Assembly: GCA_963277665.1 (NCBI GenBank)
Contig: OY728128.1
Location: 1,868,444,988 to 1,868,508,987 of the forward strand
Source of the DNA: Viscum album
Taxonomy: Eukaryota; Streptophyta; Magnoliopsida; Santalales; Viscaceae
Length of the DNA stretch: 64,000 bases
Direction: 5' to 3'
Part shown: in pieces, positions 38,726-51,504 of the stretch
Layout: each line of letters starts with the position of its first letter
Position numbering within the stretch: position 1 is the first letter of the stretch
Made by a program: the position numbers and the translations under genes
The notes under the pieces: model-generated
The model's database searches: none
Told to the model about the DNA's origin: nothing
The model's input: only the letters and a program-made list of their open reading frames with translations

Positions 38726-39038
38726 TGTAATATACCAAGATTTTATATATATATATACATTAAAATAAACATTAATTATTAGATATATTTCCTTACATGA
38801 AACACTCAGTATAAATGAATCTTAATAAGGTAACACTTTATTACCTATCCGTTAAATTGGATGGTTTGAATAATAATAACAACATTTTTGAAAAAATATA
38901 TATATAAATGTTTTAAATATTGAAAATTTATTTATCACATAATAATAAAAAATTAACTATTTTCAGTATTTCTATTTTATGATTACAAAATCTTTTTTCT
39001 TAAAAACTGGGTTTTTATTTCATTTTTCAGGCATGACG
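38726..39038 (+). mobile_element. LTR-like start joined to the R7 chromodomain
   Basis: TGTAATATACCAAG and the next 270 bp align with 32379-32640. Interrupted at 39039 by the R8 LTR. Confidence 0.45.
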
Positions 39039-40919
39039 TGTAACAACATGTGATTTTAATATATATTTATATTCAAATAAATATTTTATATAGCTTTCAA
39101 TATACCCAAACCTAATCCTAATTGAATAGTAATAGAGTATACCACTATAACCATTCCTACAAAATTATAAGGTAATAATAGTAATAACAAAATTATGTAT
39201 AAAAAATCCATCATCAATTGAATAGAGATGAAACTACAAGTCATTTGAATGTAAAAGAGAGGTTTTTATAAAAAAACTGTTTTTATGAACACAAGGTATT
39301 TTTATATTAACAAATTCAATTAATAAATATAAGTAAATTCTTTTAATGAAATTTATATTTTGTATTTTCAATAAAAAAAATTATTCATGTAATTGTTTTT
39401 GGAATGAGATATGAATAAACCTAGTTCTATGCTTAAAATAAATTTTTTTTCTAAAAATGGTTTTCATCATGTTTTACGCATTTATTTTAAAATAAACATC
39501 TTCCATTTATATAAATTAGATATAATAAAATGTATTAAATATTTTTAATTATTATGGTTATATTTTTTTAATAGGTAACTTTTATTTTTATCACTATGAA
39601 TAGAAACCATAGAAATATTTTATCATAGTCAGGGGTAAATCTGGTAATTAAGGTTAAAAATTGTGATAAAGAAAAAAAAAATAACACAAAAAATGAATTA
39701 ATTTATTGGAATATTATATCTCATTCATAAATATATAAAGTTCAATTATGTGAATTTTATTTCTATTTAACCATGATTTTTACCTTTATAATATTTTATA
39801 TAAATAAAATTCTAAAATGTCATTCTCTTTGATTTATTATCTATAATTTTTCAACAAAGGGATAATAAGATTCTATGTTTATTTTTATATATTTCTTTTA
39901 AATTGATATTATTATTTTTTTTATGGTAATTTATTGCTAATTTTTAGGGATTGGATATTTACCATAAATTCTTATGAATCTCCAACACAATATTTATTCA
40001 ATTAATAGAAAAATAAAATAAATGATATAAAAAATATAAAAAATAATATTATTAGAATAAATTATTATATTCTATGAGTTACTTAGATAAATATAACCGA
40101 TTTTTATATCTTGAGAGGATTATATTTTATTTCTATATTTCTCTTTGTGTTATTAAGGGAAAATTAAATGGATATTTACAAAATTGACAATAATGATATT
40201 TTTTAATAATTAACATTTTATTAAATAACTTTAAATTCATAAAAATATTATATTAAGTGAATTGAGTGGAATAATATTTATAATATTATCCATGTTATAT
40301 TTATTAGTCACTTTTCCATGTATTGTTACATTATTAACACTTTTATATTGAAATAGTTGTTATTTAGTAAAACTCAAAAATGGTAACCCAAGGGGTTAAT
40401 AAAAAATATAAGGTTTAGAATGGAACCAAAACATGTCTAAATTTTATTAGAATATTTTATTTAAACCTAAAATTATTATCATTTTAATTCATGTCTGTTT
40501 AGAATCATTTTACTTGAGGATGACTTTATTATATTTTAATTATTTAAGAAATTACAGTGTCTCCTCTTCCTCCATTATAAAAGGAACAAACTCATTTCTA
40601 TTCATTAAACCACATTGATCCATCTATATTAACCAATACATTACAATTACTATTATTAAATTCACTAGACATAAATTGGAGGTTCTATTAATAATGAATG
40701 TAACTTTCAATGATCCTTAAAATGGATCTAAGGGAAGCTTACAAAGAAGAGTTAATTATCAAACACAACCTCTTTCAACATGTTTCTTCTTATAATTACA
40801 ATAAATCTTCTATATTGTTCCTAAAATAATAAATTCACTTAAAAAATCTACTAAAATGTTATTGTTATTATGAAACTATCTTTATTCTCCCTCCTTTTCT
40901 TCAAATGGGAAGTGAAAGT

Positions 40920-41510
40920 ATTGCGTGTGTGTACAAATGGATTAACATCTCCACGAATTGATACCATTCATTTTTCCTCAGTATATTTAATAAATAGATA
41001 TTATGATGGGTTTAATTTTTATACATTATATTTGTTAAATTACTAAAATTATATAAATTTAATATTAAATCTACCTTCTTACATTCAAATATGTTAGAAA
41101 ATGATAAATTTGCTCATGCGTACATGTGAACTACCACCTCCATGAAGTGGTGTGATTTGTTTTTCACTTATATTTTACATGGATAGTAACAAAGAAATAT
41201 TAAATGAATACAAATTATTTATATGATATAATATTTATTAAATAATGGTAAAATATTATTTACCTTTGTTTCTTTCCATCCTTCAAAAATTGAAAACAGT
41301 GTTCATGGGTAGTTACCACTGACCATCTACATAAACGATGTAATTAATTTTCTATATAAATATTTTATAGATGAATATAAATATATCTATCATGAATATA
41401 TATGATATTATATCATTATTAATTTTCATTACATTATGTAACCATGATAAAATGAGAAGGATAGTGATTGTCTAATCGAAATATGCATGAAGAATGAAGC
41501 AGTTATCAAC
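40920..41510. repeat. Tandem repeat, about 185 bp, three to four units (R8 LTR)
   Basis: Units near 40930, 41110, 41300 and perhaps 41470 carry CATGTGAACTACCACCTCC-like cores, the reverse complement of the R3 array core. Confidence 0.55.
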
Positions 41511-43023
41511 CGAAACTTTGATTTTTAATTAAAAATTGTTAATAAATGGGTAATAATATGTCATAAGTAAATCATAAATGATAATATATATATGATTATG
41601 GTTATGGAATAAATTTATCAAAAATATATATTTATTATATAAGAGTTTTAAACACATATAATAATGGAAGATACTTGAGGAATTAAATGTATGTTTCAAT
41701 CCTATTTTGATCAAGATTATTTATGCTTAAATATACATAGAGTAAATTATATGATACTTACATGATTAATCACCTTAATTTTATTCTCCTATAATTATAA
41801 ATTTATAATATATGTTTTGATTTCATTTTAATCACTTTATATATTCAAGAGATGAAAATATTATTTTTAAGGAAAAAAAATGTCTTTATCAAATTGTTCT
41901 AAAAAACATTTTCTTCTATATCCATGCTTTCCAAAAAAAATTCATGAATATTTTTAATACTCTCCTAGGATTTTTTAAATAATATTATAAAAAATAATTT
42001 TTTAAAATGGTGAAAAAATAAATCTTGGAGTAATTTCCCGATCTAAGTACTCATATATTTTTTTACAAAATATTTAAAATAATATTTTTATTTAATGTGT
42101 ATGAGATTAATAGAATTTGCAACTATAATGAATTACCAATGATGTAAAGATTACATTACATGTTTACAAGTATTATTTCAATGAAATATTTTTCCTTTAA
42201 TACTTGGTATTTTTTATATTTCAAATTTATTATTTCAAAATTTAAAAAAAAATCATAAATAAATGTTTCAGTTATATTTTAATAGAATTTAAGACTATGA
42301 TAATATTATTTGTTGTTAATTATGTTTACTATTGATAAATGATATTATCCTTGTCATTTTTCTGGACGGTCTGTGATTATAATTATGATAAGTTTATAAA
42401 AACCATTTATTTTCCTCGTTTATGCTATGTATAATTTGTAAAATTTTCATAAAACTTGTTTTTATTTCAGAGTTTATCAAGCGATAATATGGTGAATTAT
42501 TTAAGATCTTATGGTACACATATGTATAGTTTTTATTATTTCATGGGTGGGATCAAAATTATATATTCCTCTAATTCAATGGTTAAATTATTCTATCTCA
42601 TTATATAATTATGGGAGACATATCAATGTGGTTGATTAGGTATAATAATCAAGTCTATGTCATTAATCTCTTATGAAAAACAAGTTAATGTACTTGATCA
42701 AATATGGATAACAAGTGATTTTTTATAATCCGTTTTTATTTCATGGTCTCATTATCTAGCCTTGAAAAAATAAAATGATTTCTATAATAATTATTGTACC
42801 ACAGTTTTTTTGATATGAACTTATAATCTATGATTTATTTATGAATGCTTATCAGTTTTATGATGCATGTGTTTTGACATGATAACGATTTATTTCATAA
42901 CTCATGTTTTTTATCATTGATAGATTGGGTATGAACGATGTAGGTCATGGTTATGATCTTATACCCTTATTGTTATCTCATTATTTTATATGAACATCAA
43001 ATATTATCTTCAATTATTTCTCA

Positions 43024-43045
43024 TACTAAGCCTATGTGCTCACCC
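43024..43045 (+). promoter_or_regulatory. LTR hairpin followed by CACCC (R8)
   Basis: TACTAAGCCTATGTGCT followed by CACCC. AGC/GCT forms the remaining stem. Same place relative to the LTR end as in R9. Confidence 0.5.
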
Positions 43046-43285
43046 TTGCTTATGATTTTCATAAGTTTGTGAAGAATTATTTGTGTTTGGTATGTCCAGA
43101 TGTGTAAAAAGAGGGGGAAATTATGGGAGATGATGTAGAAGGAATCTAAATAATATGTTATTGTATCTAGTCTCTTAGAAATCCAATCCTTCATGATTTT
43201 TGCATGGATTGTGATTATATATATATATATATAATCATCTAAAATGATGCAATATTAATCTATAAAAGTTATGGGCCACTATATT

Positions 43286-43301
43286 TGGTATTAGATTTAG
43301 G
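43286..43301 (+). other. R8 primer-binding site (tRNA-iMet type)
   Basis: TGGTATTAGATTTAGG, a decayed TGGTATCAGAGCTAGG, immediately after the 5' LTR. Confidence 0.7.
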
Positions 43302-43559
43302 GTTTTTTCAATGTTTTTAGATTAGAGTAAGAAAATCTTTATGAAAATACCATGGGGAATTTTATCTGTATAGAATAAATATGTAAAGTTTGGTTAATGA
43401 ACATGGGTAACCTAGGTCAAACCTAAGATTTCATAGATTGAGAATAAAGTGACATGATTTTGACATATTATAAATGAACATTCATGATTATGTTGTTTAG
43501 AACTATAATCATTATTACTAACACATTGTTTTTAGGTTTTTAAAATTTGGTGGAACCTC

Positions 43560-44480
43560 AAGGAATCATGTCAACACTGAATGAAATGGATAATGAGATA
43601 ACTTCCCTCTGATGAAATGAAATTTTATTAGAGAAAGAGTTTATAATATAGTTTCCCTCTCAAGAATCATTATACATACTTGAGTCATCTAGTGCATAAA
43701 AATGATTAAAGGAATGATGAACTTATTTTTGATTATTTTATAAGGCAACATACACCTTATTTTAGTCATATTATTATACATGAGTGGATGAATTAAGGAT
43801 TTTCACTATTGAGAAAATATTTTTTTCTCTCATGCTCAAAGCATGAAAGAGTTATCTTAGTCATTTATCATTTCAAAACTGAAGCATATTAATGGTGAAA
43901 TCTGATTTAGAATATGATTCAAGTGTAATAAATTAACTCTATGGATTTGATTGAGTTTATCTAGACATATTTTAGTAAGTATTTCTCTCATATTCTACAT
44001 AAACATATGGAGAATTAATTCGATGAATATAATAATAAGTATTATGGATCCATTGGTTCTAATGAGGAAAAAATTAAAATACATGCAAGTTAAGATTCTC
44101 ATTTAATAATTATCTCTAAAAGAAAAATTGATCAATTCTTTAGTGGATTACAACTAGGTTTCTGAAGGGTATTAAAAATAAGAGACTTTAGTTGCTACAA
44201 AGAAATATTTCTATGTGCACTCAAGGATTAAATATAATTAATAGATTCCCACAATTTCAACTGTTTTGAAAATAAAATAATGGTTGAGTCTCATGATAAT
44301 TTGTTTTAATCACATGGTGGAATGAAATTCCAGTCATCTACATGTCATAAATGTGGGAATAAAAATCATGGGAATGGATTGAATATAAATAGGAGGTGTT
44401 TTAACTGTGAAAATGTATGTCATAAAGCCTATGAATATTGAGAGGAGATGTATATAATGGTTAATGAAATTGAAGAAAAT
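43560..44480 (+). pseudogene. R8 gag (decayed)
   Basis: Follows a leader of about 250 bp that includes the shared GGTAACCTAGGTC word. A possible start is MSTLNEMDNEITSL at about 43567. The capsid core is too decayed to read. The zinc-knuckle region at 44345-44445 is clear: CHKCGNKNHGN, then CFNCENVCHKAYEY, with the second knuckle damaged. The frame then runs into pol. Confidence 0.65.
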
Positions 44481-44619
44481 AAAAAACTAACAAATGCACC
44501 AACAACACTCCAATTCATCAAGGGAAAGGTGTATGATCATTATAAAAACCATTACATAAATCCATAGGATTTTTATAATGATTAGTATGAAAAACCTCTT
44601 AATATGGATGATAAAATAA

Positions 44620-45440
44620 AATCTATTGCGATCTTGAATATCAATGTGGGTTATGAGAATGATGTGATGAAAGGTAAACTTTTCATCCACTTTAAAATAG
44701 ATAATTTATTTTTTGATTCTGGCCCAATCAACTCTTTTATATCTAATGAATTTTTTAAGGGTGTCATGTTTCCACCTCGATGATTATATGTTAAGTTAGT
44801 AATGAAAAGTCCATAAGGTATAATTGTCGCAACTCAAGTTTATGATTCTTCTCCATTTTGATTTTCTTGGAATGTGCTTTCTAAAAATATCATCATTATC
44901 CCTATAATTGAATTTGATTTCATTGTAGTTGTGAATCAGATTTATTTATATACATCCCACAAAAATTTGGATTAATGTTTGTCACATTATAAATTCCAAA
45001 CCAACCTATAATCATATATTAGTGTTACTATAAAAATAAACATCTAATAAAAACTATATGCATAGTGTGAGTACTGATTCATATTCAAAAGGGTGTCTAT
45101 CTCAGAAGGTTAGAGATAAAATAAACACCAAATATATTCCCTTTATGTATGAATTTTGTGATATATTTCTTAAAGAGCTTCCTAGTTTTCCTCCAAATGA
45201 TAAACATGAGTTTTTAATATAAATCATACATTGTGTTATTCATATTTCAATGAATTCATATGGAATTGTCCTTATTGAGTACAAGGAATTAAAAAATAAC
45301 CTCTATGAGAATATTTCCAAAGGATTTATTCAGCTAAGTCAATCACCTTTAGGTGCACTAGTTATTTTTGTAAAGAATAAATATGAATCAATATGAATCT
45401 TTATTGATTATCATAAAATTAACAAGATCACGGTCAAGAA
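44620..45440 (+). pseudogene. R8 protease and N-terminal half of RT (split by R9)
   Basis: At about 44690-44740 the retropepsin active site is kept as FFDSGPINSFIS (family VLFDSGASHSFIS). The second conserved strand near 44890 reads IIIIPIIEFDFIVV. The RT N-terminus follows: DIFLKELPSFPP at about 45155, then ENISKGFIQLSQSPLGALV, FVKNKYESI-stop-IFIDYHKINKITVK ending at 45440. There R9 begins with TGTAACGACC. The RT continues at 55505. Stops and lost tryptophans are frequent, but the order of motifs is normal. Confidence 0.85.
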
Positions 45441-46349
45441 TGTAACGACCCAATGTTTTATCAATGGAATTTCCTTATTATAATTATTCATTATAGTATA
45501 ATCACATTAGGTAACACAATGACATGTTCTGATACAAAATAATATATGACAATTAAACATAATTTTTCAACTTCAGTGCCTTGAATTTCGAAAATCTGAC
45601 ATACAAGATTTCATTCATGGGAATCTTTGGGGTCTGATAAAACAAACATAATTTTTGGTGAATAATAACCTACCCTTATGAATAGTAACATACCCTTTTG
45701 AATATTAATATGACCATTATGAATATTAAATCTTCCAAAAGAAAAGTAACCTCACCCTTGAATGTATAAATGAAATTTAGGCACCATATAAGTGATAATA
45801 AGACTATACTAAAATTATTGGTATTTATGTAAGTCGTAAATAAATAATTATAATTAATTAATCAATTTAAAATAAAAATTTTTTTCATAAATTAACAATT
45901 TTATTTCTTCTGGTTATAAGATGATTTTATAAGACCTTGTGTAATTTTTGAAAGCATTATGAAATCGTTTATAGTTTTAAAATTCGTATTTTTCAAGTAA
46001 ATTATAATTTTAAGTAAAAAATAAATTAATCATATTTAGAAAATTATTTTTGAAAAACAGATTTCATTTTTTGGATTCTAAAAGTCGAAAAATGGTTATG
46101 GAATTTTTTTGGTATTTTTTCTGAAATACTTGGATTTTTTGATGAATAGTGAAATATGGTAATTTACAAAATATGCTAAATAGATTAATTATTGGGTCGC
46201 GGGTGAGGTTCTAATCATGTATCAACTATTGGTTTGAACTCAGGTAAAATTATTACTATTTTCAGTCATTTAATCATCGTTGTTTCTTATCATATGGAGA
46301 AATAATAAACTAATAATTAAAATATTACGAAAACCCTCCTCTCATCAAC

Positions 46350-46530
46350 TATAAAAACCACCCACACTCCCCTGTTCTCTTCACTCCTCTAAAGAATTGT
46401 GAATTTCCTAAATTCTTCTCAAATACCTCCCCAAGCTACTACCCCATGTCCAAAATCCCTTTTTCTCCATGAAGTACCAAATCTTATCCCCTTTAGAGGC
46501 TCTAAAGGAATATAAATTCAAGAGGTAAAT
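46350..46530 (+). promoter_or_regulatory. R9 5' LTR promoter: TATA box and donor-like site
   Basis: TATAAAAA at 46350-46357 is followed by a CT-rich leader (CACTCCCCTGTTCTCTTCAC) and by CAAGAGGTAAATT with GT at 46525-46526, about 170 nt downstream. In the 3' LTR the pair is TATACAAA (53326) and AGGATGTAAATT (53501). Confidence 0.6.
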
Positions 46531-47989
46531 TTATTTATTCAATTCTTTTACTTTCCTTTCAAGTTCATTTGTCTTATTTTATACCATTACCTATCCTCAT
46601 CCAAATGTTATGACAACTCTAGTACCTTCTATGTATCATAATTTATTTATGATAATGGAATAAGTTATTATCCTTTCTCCTTTAACATTCTTTAACACAT
46701 ATAATAAAAACACCATCTGAGATGTGTTAATTTACCATGTTCATGGAGGATGGGTTTTCTATTTCCATTACCATATTCAGTTATGGTCATCAAACCATTA
46801 TTATGGTTTTACCAGACTATAATATATGTATTATATTTCATTTATGCTTATGGAATTTTTTTTACACATGTTTTTGATTTATAAAACAAAATGTGTTCAT
46901 TGTAGTCAAAAACCGCCAATTAACCCAAAAGGTTATCACTAAAGTTATATATAATGGTTCATCATCCCACCAAGTGATCAAATGAAATTTAAAAAAAGGT
47001 AGGAATCTATATTTTCATTAATATAACTCCAATTTTTGACAACCATCTACATTTTACATGATTATTTTTTCATGTATATAATTAAACAGACCATGAAACA
47101 AACGGAACATAACAATGAAATCAAACCTCATAACCAATTAAAAGGATATGAATGAACTCAAAAATGTTACAATAAATAAATTAAATGTAAAATAGGTTAT
47201 TTAATTATTAATTAATGAACTTAATTTTATTATTAATTCCATTAATATAAAGTGGAGATCACCATTGGACTTACGGTAAGGGATTTTACCCGAACCTTCA
47301 TTATTCCTTTGGGTTGTTCTTACTCTCCTTTTACCCAAATGAAATCCTATAATATATTTATTTACATATTATTATTTATGTTTATATATCCAAACACATG
47401 TATCAATATCCCTTAATCATTCTCTTTCGTTGGTATATATGCTTTTAAGGGATTCCCTCCTTAGTACTTCCCGATAACCAAACCAGTTTTGAGGGAATTT
47501 GCTGAATTTTTACCCAATCTCAAGTTCAATATACCATCTATTTTAAGCCAGCATTGGTTTTATAAAATAATTATTTATATTATTAAAACCTTCTTGTTTC
47601 ACTATGGGTTTTATATAAAATAATATTCACTTTTTTATGTTAAATTCTCTTTAGTATTTTCCTTAAAACCACACTAAAATGTTTTAATGATTAAATTTCT
47701 TAAAAACTATTATTACATGTTATCACTTATATTTGACATAACCTACAATGATATATACCTATGTATGTTATAAATTTTTTCATTCATGAATACTTGTATT
47801 ATACTCTTATTAAATTATTGTTTATGATATGATTATGATACCCAATATATTCCATGGGTTCCCTTATGTTTATATATGATTGGTTATGTATGATTCATTA
47901 TGTGGAAAGCATATTCATGAACATGTTAAGATGGTTGTTCCTAGATAGTTCTCTAATTCATTGATTAAAGTTGAGTTTCAAGAGATGTT

Positions 47990-48135
47990 ATGGGTAATGA
48001 TCTTTTTGGTTAGCCTTGACTTATGCTACCATGTGCAAAGGTCTTTGCGATTTTACTTGACTTATACTACCATGTGTAACGACCTTGGTGGTTAACCTTG
48101 ACTTGTGCTCCTCTAAGTGAAAAAATCCTTGACAC
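47990..48135. repeat. Tandem repeat of about 42-50 bp, three units (R9 5' LTR)
   Basis: Units begin GACTTATGCTACCATGTGCA, GACTTATACTACCATGTGTA and GACTTGTGCTCC, each followed by a GGTTAACCTT-like link. The same array is at 54955-55095 in the 3' LTR. Confidence 0.7.
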
Positions 48136-48308
48136 ACGGTAAATTCATGTTTTATTTTGCTTCAACTTTAATATTATTCCATGATTATATGATCCCAATT
48201 TATACATGTTATGGTTCCATATCTTCAATTATGTTATATGCCTTTTTACTTCATTATGTCATGCTTCCTAACCAATGTGATAAAGCATTATTCATATGCT
48301 TATTCCCT

Positions 48309-48330
48309 TACTGAAATTTTTAGCTCACCC
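48309..48330 (+). promoter_or_regulatory. LTR hairpin followed by CACCC (R9 5' LTR)
   Basis: TACTGAAATTTTTAGCT followed by CACCC. In the 3' LTR copy (55262-55283) the stem is intact: GAGATTTTTATCTC then ACCC. So this 5' copy has lost pairs by mutation. Confidence 0.55.
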
Positions 48331-48551
48331 CTTTTTTCATGTTATCCCTATATTATCCTATTATTATGTATGAGAACAATGGAAGTTAGGATCCCAATAT
48401 GAATATTAAATAATGAAATGTTTTCGGTTTTTTGTTTTATCTACTTAGATTTCAATGACACTAGACTTAACGAACTTTGGCATGTTTTATAATGTATAAT
48501 TATGCATAAAATGACGTAATGTTATGTGAAAAAGGATATGTTTAATATGGT

Positions 48552-48566
48552 TGGTATCAGAGGATG
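48552..48566 (+). other. R9 primer-binding site (tRNA-iMet type)
   Basis: TGGTATCAGAGGATGG, the best-kept primer site in the window, one base after the LTR end. Confidence 0.85.
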
Positions 48567-49144
48567 GTCTAGATATTTTGGGGTATTTGGAAAAGATAAC
48601 TTTAGTAAGAACCATAAGGATGAGACTAAGTATCAGAAAACATCCCAAAATTTTAGAACGTATAGAGTAAGTGGTTTATTAATAAAATACATCATTGTAC
48701 AGATACAAATAGATATACATGGCTCTGCCATATATGTATCTAGAGGTAAATATTGAAAACACCACTTTGAGCTAGACTTGAATGGGAACCGGTGCACGAA
48801 AACAGGCCTTACTACTCTTTTGGTTTGACACTTCTAGGGGATATGCTTTGGTAAGTTCGTAATTTTAGTACAAACTATTATTAAGTGAATAAAAAAAGGC
48901 CCATAAGAATATAATTTAATAAATAGATCAAGGATAACCTAGATTTAAACCTTGTGAATCACAAGTTAGGATATACCTATCCTTTATAAGTTTATCCTTT
49001 TATCTTCAAAGTTTATTTTTGTGCATAATACCTAGGTATTCAAGCCTTCTAATTGTACATTCTTTTTCTTAGTTAATGGAGTGAAATATAAGAACACATG
49101 CCAACAATCAATTTGATAGATAATGTGAAGATTTCCCTAATGAT

Positions 49145-49985
49145 TTGCTAAATTTTATGGTAATGGGTGATCAAAACATCATGACAGTACTTGATCACCT
49201 GGATGAAGTTATGAATAATAACTTGAATCACATGAAACACCCTCCACCCCTAGGGAACGATAAAGTTGTTGTTGAATCCTATATGGGGAAAAGGCCTCCC
49301 ATGTTTAGGGGATATTCTGATTCCCTCCTTTTGGAATAGTTGATTAACTCCATTGAAAAGATATTCCTTGTCCTCCAGTTCCTAAAAGAAGAGAAATTTG
49401 TACTAGTGGTCAATATTGTTTATGGGGAAGTTGATCAGTGGTGTACACTGATCAAGAATGCGATGTCCCAAGAGTAATTTCATTCCATGAATTAGGAGGA
49501 ATTCTAGAAAATGTTTTTTATTAAATATTTTACCTGAATCCTCCACCTCAAGATGGAAAGAGATTTCATCAAACATAAGTAGAGGGAAGATGAGTCCATC
49601 TGGTCGTATGAAGAAAACTTCACAAGGCTTGAAATATACGCCTCTGTCTTTTTCATGAACACCAAAATCAAGGTGGGTCTCTTTTTTGTAGACTAAATCC
49701 TAGTCTACAAAAATCATTTGCAATTCAAGATTTATACAGTTATTATGAGATTTTTCATTGTTCCCTCAATGATAAAGTGGAGATCAGAGAATCTCGTTGG
49801 TCTCTTGAGCCTGATGAAGAAAATCATAACATGGAGTCTATCAAGGGTGGTTCATCAAATAAATCTCATCATGTAAAGATGATCGAACATCCCACTTGTC
49901 AAAATTGTGGGAAGAAGTATCATGGGAACTATCAAAAGGGAACCCAGAATTGCTTCAAATTTGGAAGAACGTGACATCTCGCTAA
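49145..49985 (+). pseudogene. R9 gag (decayed)
   Basis: Follows a leader (48567-49144) holding the conserved block near 48700-48860. The first stretch, MLNFMVMGDQNIMTVLDHLDE, is open for 64 codons and includes GKRPPMFRGYSDSLLLE. That corresponds to the FxGxxDPxxAExW segment with the Trp codon turned to a stop. At 49777-49974 an open stretch ends in a zinc knuckle, CQNCGKKYHGN, then CFKFGRT-stop-HLAKKC (family CFKCGxxGHLAxxC). Gag would package the RNA; this copy is disrupted by stops and frameshifts. Confidence 0.8.
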
Positions 49986-50099
49986 AAAATGCTAAAGGGG
50001 TTTGAAGAATACAGCAAATGTGGATAAAGAAAGGAAGGTTCAGATAAATGCTCTCCTAGTGGTATAGTGTTACAACTTCAGGGAACATGGCCATTATGT

Positions 50100-51500
50100 G
50101 AACAATTTTACTGAGCTGATTTTTGTTGTACGTAATCAACAAAAATCTCCATGGCAATAAGGAAGGGATTATGATATCACTACTTCTAAGGTGGATCCAG
50201 AAAGTGATGTAGTAACATGTTTTCTAGTTATTAAATCTAGAATAGTGAACGCACTATTTGATTCTAGTTCTATGAATTCTTTCATATCATGAATGTTTAG
50301 TACGACTATTCAAACACCACCAAAAGATTTTGAGGTTATGTTTTCTATAAGAATAGAAAATGGGTAAATTAATGCATCCAAATTATATAACTCATCCCTG
50401 GTTAACATTTGAAAACTGAACCACCTAGAAAATCTTATCATACTTCCTTTAGTAGAGTTTGATGTTGTCTTGGGCATGGATTGGCTATCTTTATACAAAT
50501 CCACCATCAACTTTCAGGAAAGTGAGATCACTCTCCACAACCAGAATCATCTATCAATTACTTCCAAATATAATAAAGAATATGAATCTCCTCTATAATC
50601 ATTGTCTCTAGTGTGGATATTATTACCTTATGATAAATCATTTCTAGATCAAATGATTGAGATGAAGTATATTATACTTCTTAAATATATGCCCATCAAG
50701 AGGGATTAGACTGACGTAGTCTCTAAGAAATTTTCTAGTCTTCATCTTGATCAAGAAGTTGACATCCCAATTGAACATATTCCTAGATCTCTTCTTATAT
50801 TAAGTAAACCTTATATAATGGCCACTATATAGATTTAAGAGTTTAATAAGTAGTTACAGTAGAATCTGGAGAAGGGTTTTACACATATGAGTGCATCATA
50901 ATGGGGTGTTCGTGTCCTCTTAATCAAGAAGAAAGATAGATCAATGTGAATATTTATTGATTATCATGAGTTCAATAAAAATCATGATAAAGAACAAGTA
51001 TCCCCTACCACATATAGATGACTTGTTCGATCATCTTCATGGGGCTAGTTATTTCTCTATGGTGGTTATTTGTCCAGGATATCACCAATTAATGGTGTGG
51101 AAGGAAGATATTCCCAAAATTGCTTTTCAAACGAGGTATGGAAACTATGACTTCATACTGATTCCCTTTGGACTCACTAATTCCTAGTAGATTTTCATGG
51201 ATTTAATTACTAGATTCTTTTGAGATTACCTCAAAAAAATTGGTAGTCTTTGTTGATGATATTCTGATATACTCCAAGAATAATGACGAACATGATGAGC
51301 ATTTGAATATTATTCTAAAGACTTTGCGAAGGGAGAAGATTTATGTAAAGTACAGTAAAAATGAGTTTTGGATGGAGGAATTATAATTCTGTGGGAATGT
51401 TATCACAAGAAAATGAATATTTTTGAATCCTTCTAAGACAAAGGAAATTGAGGATTTTCCTAGGCCAACATCTGTTAAGGAGATCTATAGCTTCCTTGTA
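50100..51500 (+). pseudogene. R9 protease and reverse transcriptase (decayed)
   Basis: The protease active site at about 50245-50285 reads ALFDSSSMNSFIS, so the DSG triad is DSS. The second strand is LIILPLVEFDVVLGMDWLS-like near 50430-50490. RT follows: [23 protein letters not shown] one-base shift occurs near 50970, then an open stretch at 50957-51187 has [40 protein letters not shown] and LIPFGLTNS. The catalytic box VVFVDDILIYS (about 51243-51275) is intact, unlike in R2 and R8. RT ends at PTSVKEIYSFL near 51500, where sequence jumps to integrase. Confidence 0.85.
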
Positions 51501-51504
51501 TCTG

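Larger units (their letters stand above)
39039..43284 (+). mobile_element. R8 5' LTR, about 4.2 kb
   Basis: Begins TGTAACAACATG and ends 2 bp before the primer site. It holds a TATA box at 40576-40582 (CCATTATAAAAGG), the array at 40920-41510 and the hairpin signature 240 bp from its end. Size, TATA position (1.5 kb from the start) and array place it with R3 and R4 and not with R2/R9. The 3' LTR is not in the window. Confidence 0.75.
45441..48550 (+). mobile_element. R9 5' LTR, about 3.1 kb
   Basis: Starts TGTAACGACCC and ends just before the primer site at 48552. Aligns throughout with 52407-55499. The U3 block (GGTATTTTTTCTGAAATACTT near 46110) is shared in reverse with R2 and R10. A small array (GACTTATGCTACCATGTGCA-type units) is at 47990-48135. 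Confidence 0.85.

Noticed and set aside
48526..48756. 76-codon frame across the R9 primer site
   Set aside because: It spans the LTR end, primer site and leader, which are untranslated in this family; the real gag starts further on.
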